The notes: generated from the sequence alone by a model not told the origin. DNA of 64,000 nt from Betaproteobacteria bacterium (GCA_016705475.1 JADIYD010000013.1:139710-203709); one strand, 5' to 3'; shown: positions 21,538 to 30,803, counted from the stretch's first letter. Made by a program: numbers and translations.

Positions 21538-24168
21538 ATGAACACCGCCATGCCCATGCAGGACAAATACACCCCGGCCGACATCGAGCGCGCCGCCCAG
21601 CAACACTGGGATGCCACCGGCGCCGCCCGCGCCGTCGAAGACACCAGCAAGCCCAAGTACTACTGCCTGTCGATGTTCCCGTATCCGTCGGGCAAGCTGC
21701 ACATGGGCCACGTGCGCAACTACACCATCGGCGACGTGCTTTCCCGTTTTCACAAGATGCAGGGCTTCAACGTCATGCAGCCGATGGGCTGGGACGCCTT
21801 CGGCATGCCGGCCGAAAATGCTGCACTGCAAAATAATGTTCCGCCAGCTGGCTGGACTTATTCCAATATCGATTACATGCGGAACCAGCTCAAGTCGCTC
21901 GGCTTCGCCATCGACTGGGAGCGTGAATTCGCCACCTGCACGCCCGAGTACTACCGCTGGGAACAGTGGCTGTTCACCCGCCTCTACGAAAAAGGCCTGG
22001 TTTACAAGAAGCTCGGCACCGTGAACTGGGACCCGGTCGATCACACCGTGCTCGCCAACGAACAGGTCATCGACGGCCGCGGCTGGCGTTCCGGCGCGCT
22101 GATCGAGAAGCGCGAGATCCCCATGTATTACATGAAGATCACCGCTTACGCCGAAGAACTGCTGACCGAACTCGACAACCTGCCGGGCTGGCCGGAACAG
22201 GTCCGCCTGATGCAGAAAAACTGGATCGGCAAGAGCACTGGCGTGCGCTTCGCCTTCCCGCTCGCCGACAACGCTGACGAAAAGCTGTGGGTATTCACTA
22301 CCCGCGCCGACACCATCATGGGCGTCACCTTCGTTGCCGTCGCCGCCGAACACCCGCTGGCGACCCGTGCTGCGGTCAACAACCCGGAACTGGCCAAATT
22401 CATCGAGGAATGCAAGAAGGGCGGCGTCGCCGAGGCCGACATCGCGACGATGGAAAAGAAGGGCATGCCGACCGGCATCTACGTCACCCATCCGCTGACC
22501 GGCCAACAGGTCGAAGTCTGGGTCGGCAACTACGTGCTGATGAGCTACGGCGACGGCGCCGTGATGGCCGTGCCGGCGCACGACGAGCGCGATTTCGCCT
22601 TCGCCCTGAAGTACAACCTGCCGATCAAGCAGGTCGTCGCCGTCGATGGCGAAACCTCGTTCAGCCACGAAGCCTGGGCCGAGTGGTACGCCGACAAGCA
22701 ACGCGGCAAGCTGGTCAATTCCGGCAAGTACGACGGCCTCGGTTACGAAGCCGCCGTCGACGCCATCGCCGCCGACCTCGCCGCCCAGAATCTGGGCGAC
22801 AAGAAAGTCCAGTTCCGCCTGCGCGACTGGGGCATTTCCCGCCAGCGCTACTGGGGCTGCCCGATTCCGATCATTCACTGCAAGACCTGCGGCGACGTGC
22901 CGGTGCCCGACGACCAATTGCCGGTCGTCCTGCCCGAGAACGTCGAGATCACCGGCGCCGGCTCGCCGCTGGCCAAGATGCCCGAGTTCTACGAATGCAA
23001 GTGCCCGAAGTGCGGCGGCGACGCCCGGCGCGAAACCGACACCATGGACACCTTCTTCGAGTCGTCCTGGTACTTCCTGCGCTACGCCTGCCCGGACAAC
23101 ACCACGGCCATGGTCGACGAGCGCGTCGCCTACTGGTGCAAGGGCGGCATCGACCAGTACATCGGCGGCATCGAGCACGCCATCCTCCACCTCTTGTATT
23201 CGCGCTTCTTCACCAAGCTCATGCGCGATGTCGGGCTGATCGGCGACTTGGGCGAGCCCTTCGCCAACCTGCTGACGCAGGGCATGGTCGTCGCCCCGAC
23301 TTTCTACCGCGATCTCGACGGCGGCAAGAAGCTGTGGATCAATCCAGCCGATGTTGATGTTGTCACCGACGAAAAAGGCCGCCCGACCGGCGCCACGCTG
23401 AAGACCGACGGCCTGCCGGTGGTCATCGGCGGCACCGAGAAAATGTCGAAGTCGAAGAACAACGGCGTCGATCCGCAGGCCCTGATCGACCAGTACGGTG
23501 CCGACACGGCCCGCCTGTTCATCATGTTCGCCTCGCCGCCCGACCAGTCGCTGGAATGGTCCGACGCCGGCGTCGAAGGCGCCTACCGCTTCCTGCGTCG
23601 CTTGTGGAAGACGACGTATGACCACGTTCAGGCCGGCCTCGTCGATGCCAAATTTGAGCAAAATTCGCTGTCGACCGCGCAAGCCGACCTGCGGCGCAAG
23701 CTGCACCAGACCATGGGCAAGGTGGCCGACGACTACGGCCGGCGCAAGCAGTTCAACACGGCCATCGCCGCCGTCATGGAGCTGCTGAACGCCTACGACA
23801 AATGCGATCTCTCCGACGCCACCGGCCGCCAGCTGGCGCAGGAAGCGCTGGAAAGCATCGCCCTGCTGCTCTTCCCCATCGTCCCGCACATCGGTCAGGC
23901 GCTGTTTGCCGAACTGAAACCGGGTCAGGATGCCGGCGTACAGCCCTTCCCCAAGGCCGACCCCGCCGCCCTCAAACAGGACGAAATCGAGCTCATGGTC
24001 CAAGTCAACGGCAAGCTGCGTGGCTCGATCCGCGTCTCTGCCGAGGCCGACAAGGCGAGCATCGAAGCCGCTGCGCTGGCTTCGGAAGGCGCCGTCAAGT
24101 TCATGGAAGGCAAGCCGGCGAAGAAGGTTGTCGTCGTACCGGGCCGTCTGGTCAATATCGTCGCCTGA
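21538..24168 (+). CDS. leuS: Leucyl-tRNA synthetase
   Basis: 876 residues from ATG 21538, class I synthetase that charges tRNA-Leu. HIGH-type motif HMGH in KLHMGHVRNY near residue 58 and KMSKS in EKMSKSKNN near residue 640. The CP1 editing domain is present (GDGAVMAVPAHDERD). Two further in-frame ATGs at 21550 and 21556 follow; the first residues before DKYTPADIE are not conserved so any could start. First gene of a leuS-lptE-holA operon typical of beta- and gammaproteobacteria. Confidence 0.98.
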   Translation: MNTAMPMQDKYTPADIERAAQQHWDATGAARAVEDTSKPKYYCLSMFPYPSGKLHMGHVRNYTIGDVLSRFHKMQGFNVMQPMGWDAFGMPAENAALQNNVPPAGWTYSNIDYMRNQLKSLGFAIDWEREFATCTPEYYRWEQWLFTRLYEKGLVYKKLGTVNWDPVDHTVLANEQVIDGRGWRSGALIEKREIPMYYMKITAYAEELLTELDNLPGWPEQVRLMQKNWIGKSTGVRFAFPLADNADEKLWVFTTRADTIMGVTFVAVAAEHPLATRAAVNNPELAKFIEECKKGGVAEADIATMEKKGMPTGIYVTHPLTGQQVEVWVGNYVLMSYGDGAVMAVPAHDERDFAFALKYNLPIKQVVAVDGETSFSHEAWAEWYADKQRGKLVNSGKYDGLGYEAAVDAIAADLAAQNLGDKKVQFRLRDWGISRQRYWGCPIPIIHCKTCGDVPVPDDQLPVVLPENVEITGAGSPLAKMPEFYECKCPKCGGDARRETDTMDTFFESSWYFLRYACPDNTTAMVDERVAYWCKGGIDQYIGGIEHAILHLLYSRFFTKLMRDVGLIGDLGEPFANLLTQGMVVAPTFYRDLDGGKKLWINPADVDVVTDEKGRPTGATLKTDGLPVVIGGTEKMSKSKNNGVDPQALIDQYGADTARLFIMFASPPDQSLEWSDAGVEGAYRFLRRLWKTTYDHVQAGLVDAKFEQNSLSTAQADLRRKLHQTMGKVADDYGRRKQFNTAIAAVMELLNAYDKCDLSDATGRQLAQEALESIALLLFPIVPHIGQALFAELKPGQDAGVQPFPKADPAALKQDEIELMVQVNGKLRGSIRVSAEADKASIEAAALASEGAVKFMEGKPAKKVVVVPGRLVNIVA

Positions 24169-24179
24169 GGAAAGCCGCC

Positions 24180-24707
24180 ATGCGTTCGCCGCTCCGCCTG
24201 TTGCTCGCCCTGATCATTGCCGCCGCCCTCAGCGGCTGCGGCTTCCATCTGCGCGGCGCTGGCAGCGGCAACCTGCCCTACAAGGCGATGTACATCGCCT
24301 TGCCGGACACGGCGGACGTCAATATCTGGCTGACGCGCTACATCAAGGCCAGCGGCAGCACGCAGATCGCCGAGGACCCGAAGCTGGCTGATGCCGTCTT
24401 CCAGCAGCTAAGCGACAACCGGCTAAAAAGCATCCTGAGCGTCAATGCCCAGGGCCGCGTAAGCGAATACCGGCTGCAACTGACCTATACCTTCCGAATC
24501 GTCAATCAGAAGGGGCAAGTGCTGGTACCGCCCAACGAGGTTGCCATAACCCGCGACGTTTCCTATGACGACTCGAACATTCTCGCCAAGGAAAGCGAAG
24601 AAAACCTGCTCTGGCGCGACATGACCGGTGATCTCGTCAACCAGATCATGCGCCGGCTGAGCATCATCAAGCCGAAGAACCCCGACGCCGAAGAAGACGA
24701 CGAGTAA
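24180..24707 (+). CDS. lptE: LPS-assembly lipoprotein LptE
   Basis: 175 residues with a lipoprotein signal peptide and lipobox LSGC near residue 19, then GFHLRG typical of LptE/RlpB. LptE plugs the outer-membrane LptD barrel and helps deliver lipopolysaccharide. The C-terminal helix ends in an acidic tail. Starts 11 bp after leuS; its TAA stop overlaps the next ATG (TAATG), so holA is translationally coupled. Confidence 0.95.
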   Translation: MRSPLRLLLALIIAAALSGCGFHLRGAGSGNLPYKAMYIALPDTADVNIWLTRYIKASGSTQIAEDPKLADAVFQQLSDNRLKSILSVNAQGRVSEYRLQLTYTFRIVNQKGQVLVPPNEVAITRDVSYDDSNILAKESEENLLWRDMTGDLVNQIMRRLSIIKPKNPDAEEDDE

Positions 24708-25714
24708 TGCTGCTCAAGGGCGAACAGCTGGCGGGCCATCTCGAACGCGAGTTGCGGCCGCTTTATGTGCTGTACGGCGACGATCCGCTGCTCGTCATTG
24801 AAGCCGCCGACGCCATTCGCGCCAAGGCGCGCCAGCAGGGCTACACGGAACGCGAAGTTCTCACCGTCCTGCCGCAGTTCGACTGGGGCACCTTGCTCGC
24901 AGCCGGCGGCAACATGTCGCTGTTCGGCGATAAAAAACTGATCGACCTGCGCGTTCCGACCGGCAAGGTCGGCAAGGAAGGCAGCGCGGCGCTGCAGCAG
25001 TGGTGCCAGAACCTGTCGATGGACAACCTGCTGCTGATCACCCTGCCCGAGCTCGACTGGCGCGAGGAAAAGGCCGCCTGGTTCACCGCGCTGGTCAACG
25101 CCGGCGTCGCCATCAAGCTCGTCGCACCGAAACTCACTGAACTACCCGGCTGGATCATCGGGCGCCTCCGCCGGCAGCAACAGAGCGCCGAACTGGACGC
25201 ACTCAAGTTCATTGCCGAGCGCGTCGAAGGCAACCTGCTGGCTGCCCACCAGGAAATCCAGAAACTCGGCCTGCTTTACCCGGCCGGTGCGCTCAGTCTG
25301 GCGCAGGTTCGCGAAGCCGTGCTCAACGTCGCCCGCTACGACATCGACGGCCTGCGCGAAGCACTGCTCTCGGGTGATATCGCCCGCCTGACCCGGACGC
25401 TGGACGGCCTGATGCAGGAAGGCGAGGCGCCGCCGCTGGTGCTGTGGGCAATGAGCGAGGAAATCCGGGCGCTGACCATCATTCGTGCGGGCATGGACGC
25501 CGGCAAGCCGATCGACATGTTGCTCAAGGATGCGAAGGTCTGGGGGCCGCGCGCCAACCCGGTGAAAAAGGCGCTACAACGCCTGTCGACCGCAGCACTC
25601 GAAGGCGCGCTGCAACATGCCGGAAAAATCGACCGACTGGCCAAGGGCATCGGTCACGGCAATATCTGGGAAGAGTTCCTGCGGCTCGGCTTGCGCCTCA
25701 CCGCGGCAAAATAG
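24707..25714 (+). CDS. holA: DNA polymerase III delta subunit
   Basis: 335 residues, clamp-loader delta subunit that opens the beta clamp. N-terminal LYVLYGDDPLLVIEA is the typical start of HolA; length matches the family. Starts on the last base of the lptE stop, completing the conserved leuS-lptE-holA order. Confidence 0.96.
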   Translation: MLLKGEQLAGHLERELRPLYVLYGDDPLLVIEAADAIRAKARQQGYTEREVLTVLPQFDWGTLLAAGGNMSLFGDKKLIDLRVPTGKVGKEGSAALQQWCQNLSMDNLLLITLPELDWREEKAAWFTALVNAGVAIKLVAPKLTELPGWIIGRLRRQQQSAELDALKFIAERVEGNLLAAHQEIQKLGLLYPAGALSLAQVREAVLNVARYDIDGLREALLSGDIARLTRTLDGLMQEGEAPPLVLWAMSEEIRALTIIRAGMDAGKPIDMLLKDAKVWGPRANPVKKALQRLSTAALEGALQHAGKIDRLAKGIGHGNIWEEFLRLGLRLTAAK

Positions 25715-25957
25715 TCAAACCGCGGGCTTGTCAGCGACAGGCTCGTCCGGTTCCAGATCCTCCCACATGCAACTGCATTCGCCGCGAACGTCGTGCAAAC
25801 CGGGTTTGATCTCCTCCTGCACCAGGCATTCGCCCACACATTCCTCGGAAACCACGACCAGCTTCATCTCGGTATCGACGTGACGTTCGCCATCCCAGAA
25901 GCTACATGTTGCGCAGACCTTGACCTCGGTCGGCAAAATCAATTTTTCAGCCATCAT
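25715..25957 (-). CDS. Small cysteine-rich protein
   Basis: 80 residues from tandem ATGs at 25957/25954, with a GAGG ribosome site. Seven cysteines are arranged as CATC near residue 15, then EECVGEC, then GECSC, a pattern that suggests a bound metal or redox role. The C-terminus is acidic (DLEPDEP). No family recognised. Its stop directly abuts the convergent holA stop (0 bp gap), and it diverges from proA. Small size but the ribosome site, codon use and Cys pattern support a real gene. Confidence 0.7.
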   Translation of the reverse strand: MMAEKLILPTEVKVCATCSFWDGERHVDTEMKLVVVSEECVGECLVQEEIKPGLHDVRGECSCMWEDLEPDEPVADKPAV

Positions 25958-26034
25958 ATCCTCGACGGAAACCCCTGTTGTCGTTGCGGATAAGAGTTTA
26001 CCCGGTTCCAGAAGTTCCCACTTATTTGTCTGGC

Positions 26035-26040
26035 TATAAT
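26035..26040 (+). promoter_or_regulatory. -10 element of proA promoter
   Basis: Perfect TATAAT 26 bp before the proA ATG. No consensus -35 at 17 bp. Implies a short leader of about 20 nt; the ATG has no clear ribosome site. Confidence 0.5.
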
Positions 26041-26066
26041 GTTCCTTTGCCCGCACAAAGCACATC

Positions 26067-27323
26067 ATGGACATCAAGGAATACATGCAGACCGTCGGCC
26101 GCCAGGCCCGGGCTGCCTCGCGCCGCCTCGCCTCGGCCTCAACGGCTGAAAAGAACGCCGCCCTGCTCGCCATCGCCGCCGCCATCCGCCGCGAAAAAGC
26201 TGCGCTGGTCGCCGCCAACCAGGAAGACCTGAGCGCCGCCCGCGCCGCCGGCCTCGAAACCGCCATGCTCGACCGCCTGACGCTGTCCGAAAAAGGCGTC
26301 GACAGCATGGCCGACGGCGTCGAGCAAGTCGCCTCGCTGCCGGACCCGATTGGGGAGATGGGCGAATTCAAATACCAGCCTTCCGGCATCCAGGTTGGCA
26401 AGATGCGCGTGCCGCTCGGCGTCATCGGCATCATCTACGAAGCCCGCCCGAACGTCACAGCCGATGCCGCGGCGCTGTGCCTCAAATCCGGCAACGCTGC
26501 CATCCTGCGCGGCGGCTCGGAAGCCATCCGCTCCAACCGCGCCATCGCCGCGCTGGTCCAGGAAGGCTTGCTGGCTGCCGGTCTGCCGGCCGATGCCGTG
26601 CAGGTCATCAACACCACCGACCGCGCCGCCGTCGGTGAATTGATCACCATGCGCGAATTCGTTGACGTCATCGTGCCGCGCGGTGGCAAGGGCTTGATCG
26701 CCCGCCTGCTGGCCGAATGCCGCGTGCCGATGATTCAGCACCTCGACGGCAACTGCCATGTTTACCTCGAAGAGGAAGCCGACCCGAACAAGGCACTCAA
26801 GATCGTCGAGAACGCCAAAACCCAGCGCTACGGCACCTGCAACACCGCCGAGTCGCTGCTCGTCGACCGCTCGGTCGCTGCCATGCTGCTGCCGCCGATT
26901 GCCCACATGCTGACCACCAAGGGCGTCGAGATCCGCGGCTGTGCGGAGACCTGCGCCATCGTGCCGAATGCCATCGCGGCGACGGAAGAGGACTACTACA
27001 CCGAGTTTCTCGCGCCGATCATTTCCGTCAAGGTCGTTGCCGGCATCGATGAAGCCATCGCCCACATCAACAAATACTCGTCGCACCACAGCGAAGCCAT
27101 CGTCACCGACAACCACCCGAAAGCCATGCGCTTCCTGCGCGAGGTCGATTCGGCCTCGGTCATGATCAATGCCTCGACGCGCTTCGCCGATGGTTTCGAA
27201 TACGGCCTGGGCGCCGAAATCGGCATCTCGACCGACAAGATCCACGCCCGCGGCCCGGTCGGCCTCGAAGGGCTGACCAGCCAGAAGTGGATCGTGCTGG
27301 GTGACGGGCACGTTCGGGCCTAA
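26067..27323 (+). CDS. proA: Gamma-glutamyl phosphate reductase
   Basis: 418 residues; reduces gamma-glutamyl phosphate to the semialdehyde in proline synthesis. Aldehyde dehydrogenase fold with the catalytic Cys in YGTCNTAESLLVDR, and the conserved GVIGIIYEARPNVT near residue 118. Monocistronic by layout, and proB is not in the window. Confidence 0.97.
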   Translation: MDIKEYMQTVGRQARAASRRLASASTAEKNAALLAIAAAIRREKAALVAANQEDLSAARAAGLETAMLDRLTLSEKGVDSMADGVEQVASLPDPIGEMGEFKYQPSGIQVGKMRVPLGVIGIIYEARPNVTADAAALCLKSGNAAILRGGSEAIRSNRAIAALVQEGLLAAGLPADAVQVINTTDRAAVGELITMREFVDVIVPRGGKGLIARLLAECRVPMIQHLDGNCHVYLEEEADPNKALKIVENAKTQRYGTCNTAESLLVDRSVAAMLLPPIAHMLTTKGVEIRGCAETCAIVPNAIAATEEDYYTEFLAPIISVKVVAGIDEAIAHINKYSSHHSEAIVTDNHPKAMRFLREVDSASVMINASTRFADGFEYGLGAEIGISTDKIHARGPVGLEGLTSQKWIVLGDGHVRA

Positions 27324-27336
27324 GCTTTTTACGCAC

Positions 27337-27362
27337 GCCGGGAACGCGATGTCGTTCCCGGC
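27337..27362 (+). terminator. Stem-loop between proA and acyl-CoA dehydrogenase
   Basis: Perfect 10-bp inverted repeat GCCGGGAACG / CGTTCCCGGC with a 6-base loop, 13 bp after the proA stop. Followed by an A-rich rather than T-rich stretch, so a Rho-aided or mRNA-end-stabilising hairpin is likely. Confidence 0.6.
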
Positions 27363-27391
27363 AACAACAAAAAAATCCAACGGAGACGACA

Positions 27392-28567
27392 ATGGCCAAA
27401 CCAAGCTTCACTTGGGAAGACCCCTTCCTGCTCGACAGCCAGCTGGCCGCCGACGAACGACAAGTCCGCAATGCCGCCCGCGATTTCGCGCAGAAGGCGC
27501 TCAAGCCACGCATCCGCGACGCTTTTCGCAATGAAACGACTGATCCGGCCATCTACCGCGAAATGGGCGACATGGGCCTGCTCGGCGCGACGCTGCCGCC
27601 GCAGTTCGGCGGCGCCGGATTGAATTACGTTTCCTACGGCCTGATTGCCCGCGAGGTCGAGTACGTCGATTCGGCCTATCGCACGCTGCTGAGCGTGCAG
27701 TCTTCGCTGGTCATGCTGCCTATTTTCGAATTTGGCACTGAGGCGCAGAAGGAAAAATATCTGAAGAAGCTCGGCAAGGGCGAGCTGATCGGCTGTTTTG
27801 GCCTGACCGAGCCGAACTCCGGCTCCGACCCGGCCAGCGCCAGCACCGTCGCCCGCAGCGTGCCGGGTGGCTGGAAGCTTTCCGGGCGCAAGACATGGAT
27901 CACCAATTCGCCGATGGCCGATATTTTCATCGTCTGGGCCAAGGATGACGCCGGCGCCTTGCGCGGCTTCATTCTCGAAAAGGGCATGGCCGGGCTGTCG
28001 GCGCCGGTCATCGCCGGCAAGGTCAGCCTGCGCGCCTCGATCACCGGCGACATCGTCATGGACGAGGTCTTCGTGCCGACCGAGAACCAGTTGCCCAAGG
28101 CCAGCGGCCTGAAGGGGCCGTTTACCTGCCTCAACTCGGCACGCTACGGGATTTCATGGGGTGCGCTCGGCGCGGCCGAGGCCTGTTGGCACACGGCGCG
28201 GCAATACACGCTGGATCGCCAGCAGTTCGGCCGGCCGCTCGCCGCGACGCAGCTGATCCAGAAAAAGCTCGTCGACATGCAGACGGAAATCACCCTCGGC
28301 ATTCAGGGCGCGCTGCGCCTCGGCCGCATGATGGACGATGGCAGCGCGACGCCGGAACTGGTCTCGCTGATGAAGCGCAACAGCACCGGCAAGGCCCTGG
28401 AAATCGCCCGCAATGCCCGCGACATGCTGGGCGGCAACGGCGTTTCCGACGAGTTCGGCGTCATCCGCCACATGGTCAACCTGGAATCGGTGACGACCTA
28501 CGAGGGCACGCACGACGTTCATGCGCTGATCCTCGGCCGGGCGCAAACCGGCTTGTCGGCATTTTGA
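27392..28567 (+). CDS. gcdH: Glutaryl-CoA dehydrogenase (acyl-CoA dehydrogenase family)
   Basis: 391 residues. Acyl-CoA dehydrogenase fold with FAD-binding FGLTEPNSGSDPAS near residue 140 and the catalytic Glu in TTYEGTHDVHALILGR near residue 370. This C-terminal signature and the N-terminal FTWEDPFLL are typical of glutaryl-CoA dehydrogenase, which oxidises and decarboxylates glutaryl-CoA to crotonyl-CoA in lysine and benzoyl-CoA breakdown. A good ribosome site (GGAGACGAC) precedes the ATG. Stands alone; no ETF genes nearby. Confidence 0.92.
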   Translation: MAKPSFTWEDPFLLDSQLAADERQVRNAARDFAQKALKPRIRDAFRNETTDPAIYREMGDMGLLGATLPPQFGGAGLNYVSYGLIAREVEYVDSAYRTLLSVQSSLVMLPIFEFGTEAQKEKYLKKLGKGELIGCFGLTEPNSGSDPASASTVARSVPGGWKLSGRKTWITNSPMADIFIVWAKDDAGALRGFILEKGMAGLSAPVIAGKVSLRASITGDIVMDEVFVPTENQLPKASGLKGPFTCLNSARYGISWGALGAAEACWHTARQYTLDRQQFGRPLAATQLIQKKLVDMQTEITLGIQGALRLGRMMDDGSATPELVSLMKRNSTGKALEIARNARDMLGGNGVSDEFGVIRHMVNLESVTTYEGTHDVHALILGRAQTGLSAF

Positions 28568-28600
28568 ATTTTGGCCGTTTTTTCGGGTCGACCGCAGCAA
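28567..28600 (+). repeat. Dispersed 34-bp repeat, copy 5
   Basis: Begins on the last base of the gcdH stop codon and ends 19 bp before the ogt ATG. One of the best-conserved copies: TTTTGGCCG, six T, CGGGTCGACC, GCAGCAA. Confidence 0.85.
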
Positions 28601-28619
28601 TAGCCATGGAGGCACCCTG

Positions 28620-29132
28620 ATGAACAAGACCTATCAAGCCATCGTCGCCGCGCCCGGCTTCGCCCTCGGCGTGCAGTGTGACGACGATGAAATCACCGGC
28701 ATCGACTTCCTCGAGCCACGTCCGGAACTCGCGGCAACGACCCCGCTCGCTGCCGAAGCCGTGCGCCAGCTCGAGGCCTATATCGCCGACCCGAGCTTTA
28801 CCTTCGGCCTGCCGCTGCGCCCGGCTGGCACCACTTTCCAGCGCCGCGTCTGGGAGCAGATTTCGGCCATCCCGACGGGCCGGACAGACACCTACGGCCA
28901 GCTGGCCAAATACCTCAACAATGCGCCGCGCGCGGTCGGTCAGGCCTGTGGGGCGAATCCCTATCCGCTCGTCGTGCCCTGCCATCGCGTCGTCGCCACC
29001 TGCGGCACAGGCGACAGGAAGCTGGGCGGTTTTGCCCGCGAACGCGGCGGTTTCCTGCTCGACGTCAAGCGCTGGCTGCTGACGCACGAAAACAAACAAT
29101 TTGGCCTCGACAGCGCTCGCCAGTCCGGCTGA
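28620..29132 (+). CDS. ogt: Methylated-DNA--protein-cysteine methyltransferase
   Basis: 170 residues. Active-site motif PCHRV at about residue 121 accepts the methyl group from O6-methylguanine; upstream FQRRVWEQISAIPTGRT is the helix-turn-helix-like DNA-binding part. Lacks an Ada regulatory domain. Ribosome site GGAGG lies 8 bp from the ATG. Its 3' end overlaps the start of xerD. Confidence 0.93.
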   Translation: MNKTYQAIVAAPGFALGVQCDDDEITGIDFLEPRPELAATTPLAAEAVRQLEAYIADPSFTFGLPLRPAGTTFQRRVWEQISAIPTGRTDTYGQLAKYLNNAPRAVGQACGANPYPLVVPCHRVVATCGTGDRKLGGFARERGGFLLDVKRWLLTHENKQFGLDSARQSG

Positions 29133-30017
29133 CCTCGCCGAGATCGACAATTTCTGCGACGCCCTGTGGCTGGAAGACGGGCTGGCCAAGGCGACGCTGA
29201 ACAGCTATCGCTCCGATCTTGGACGCCTTGCCCTGTGGCTGGCCAACAACGCCCCGAGCCGCTGCTCGACCTGCGCGAAACGACGCTGACCGGCTTCATC
29301 GCCCATCTGTCGAAGCAGACCCGCGCCAGTTCGCAGGCCCGCTACCTGTCCACGCTGCGCCGCTTCTACCGCTGGCAGCTGGGCCGTGGCCGCATCGTTG
29401 CCGACCCGACGCTCAAGCTAGCCAACCCAAGCCGGCCGTCGCGCCTGCCCAAGATCATGTCGGAGAAGCAGGTCGAAGCCCTGCTCGAGGCACCCGACCT
29501 CGACACCCCGCTCGGCCTGCGCGACCGGGCCATGCTCGAAACCATCTACGCCACCGGCCTGCGCGTCTCGGAACTGGTCGGCCTGCGGCTGCACGAAATC
29601 AGCCTGGCCGACGGCGTATTGCGCGCCTTGGGCAAAGGCAGCAAGGAGCGCCTCGTGCCACTCGGCCAGCTCGCCATCGAATGGATCCAGCGCTACCTCA
29701 ACGAAGCGCGGCCGGACATCCTGAACGGGCAACAGAGCGACGACCTGTTCGTCACGACACGCGGCAGCGGCATGACCCGCCAGGCGTTCTGGCACATCAT
29801 CAAGCGTTACGCCCAGATCGCCGGCATCGCCCCCGACAAGCTGTCGCCGCACGTCCTGCGCCACGCCTTCGCCACCCACCTGCTCAACCACGGTGCCGAC
29901 CTGCGCGTCGTCCAGCTTCTGCTCGGCCACGCCGACATTTCGACAACGCAGATCTACACCCACGTTGCCCGCGAACGGCTCAAGACGCTGCACGCGGTCC
30001 ATCACCCGCGGGGCTGA
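29101..30017 (+). pseudogene. xerD: Tyrosine recombinase XerD, one apparent frameshift
   Basis: XerD resolves chromosome dimers at dif with XerC and FtsK. The N-terminal core-binding part (ALWLEDGLAKATLNSYRSDL) reads in one frame from a TTG at 29101; from about 29255 the rest reads in the next frame (ETTLTGFIAHLSKQ onward). Catalytic residues are intact: Arg in ATGLRVSEL, HVLRHAFATH, and Tyr in TQIYTHV. The break lies in a run of four C; one more C would restore the frame, so a sequencing error is more likely than a real loss of this important gene. Confidence 0.88.
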
Positions 30018-30026
30018 GGGAAAGTC

Positions 30027-30218
30027 ATGTCGTCGCCACGCTGCAGCCGGTGCGCCCACCATTTCATCACCCACGAACTGCCGTTCCGCTACGGCTGCCG
30101 TGCGCTCGATTTCAAAAGCACGCGCGCACCCGAACTCGACGTCATTGCCGCCTCGGGCGAGGCCTGCCTGTATTTCCAGCCGAAGGCACCGGCCAATCCG
30201 CCCCGGCCAGGGATGTAA
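30027..30218 (+). CDS. Small protein with N-terminal CxxC
   Basis: 63 residues. Pattern CSRCAHHF at residues 6-13, then PFRYGCRALDFKS around 19-31 and a late ASGEACLYF; four to five cysteines could bind a metal. I recall similar short proteins in other proteobacteria but cannot name a function. Starts 10 bp after xerD with a GAGGGAAAG site, ahead of ybaK. Confidence 0.65.
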   Translation: MSSPRCSRCAHHFITHELPFRYGCRALDFKSTRAPELDVIAASGEACLYFQPKAPANPPRPGM

Positions 30219-30250
30219 AATTAAACGCGTATCCTGAAAGTCCCCGCGCC

Positions 30251-30742
30251 ATGAGCAAACCCGAACACGCCCCCGAAACGCAAGCCACCAAGTTCCTGAA
30301 AGCGAACACGGTGGCCTTTTCGACGCACATTTACGCCTACGAAGAGCACGGCGGCACCAAGGTGTCAGCACGCGAACTCAACGTCGACGAACACGCCGTC
30401 GTCAAAACGCTGGTATTCGAGGACGAAAACGCCAAGCCGCTCATCGTGCTGATGCACGGCGACTGCAAGGTATCGACCAAGGAGCTGGCGCGGCAGATCG
30501 GCTGCAAGAAGGTCGAGCCGTGCAAGCCGGAAGTCGCCAACCGCCACACCGGCTTTCTGGTCGGCGGCACTAGCCCGTTCGGCACGAAAAAAGCCATGCC
30601 GGTGAACATCGAAAAGAGCATTCTCGATCTGCCGCTGATCTACATCAACGGCGGAAAACGCGGCTTTCTCGTTGGCGTCCATCCGCACGACATTCTGCGC
30701 ACGCTGCACCCGAAGGTGGTCGAGGCGGCGCTCAAGGGCTGA
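30251..30742 (+). CDS. ybaK: Cys-tRNA(Pro)/Cys-tRNA(Cys) deacylase YbaK
   Basis: 163 residues, single editing domain of the YbaK/ProX family that hydrolyses mischarged Cys-tRNA(Pro). The GGTSPFG loop and a catalytic-type Lys (VKTLVF) are present. Length is standard. Start is ATG 30251. Confidence 0.93.
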   Translation: MSKPEHAPETQATKFLKANTVAFSTHIYAYEEHGGTKVSARELNVDEHAVVKTLVFEDENAKPLIVLMHGDCKVSTKELARQIGCKKVEPCKPEVANRHTGFLVGGTSPFGTKKAMPVNIEKSILDLPLIYINGGKRGFLVGVHPHDILRTLHPKVVEAALKG

Positions 30743-30760
30743 ATGCACGGCTTTTTGGCC

Positions 30761-30795
30761 ATTACCACGGTCAACCGAAAAAAAACAGCCGAAAA
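30761..30795 (-). repeat. Dispersed 34-bp repeat, copy 6
   Basis: Reverse-strand copy between the convergent ybaK and folB genes. Minus strand reads TTTTCGGCTG, eight T, CGGTTGACC, GTGGTAA. Directly beside it on the plus strand, CGGCTTTTTGGCC mirrors the left block, so the locus can also form a hairpin. Confidence 0.75.
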
Positions 30796-30803
30796 CGAAA
30801 CGC

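Noticed and set aside
22365..22385. TGCTGCGGTCAAC match in leuS
   Set aside because: Twelve bases of the right block only, in conserved coding sequence.
21517..24003. 828-codon open frame antisense to leuS
   Set aside because: Shadow of leuS; no ribosome site and no recognisable protein.
25585..25605. GTCGACCGCAGCA match in holA
   Set aside because: Only the right block matches, with no T-tract or left block; likely chance in GC-rich code.
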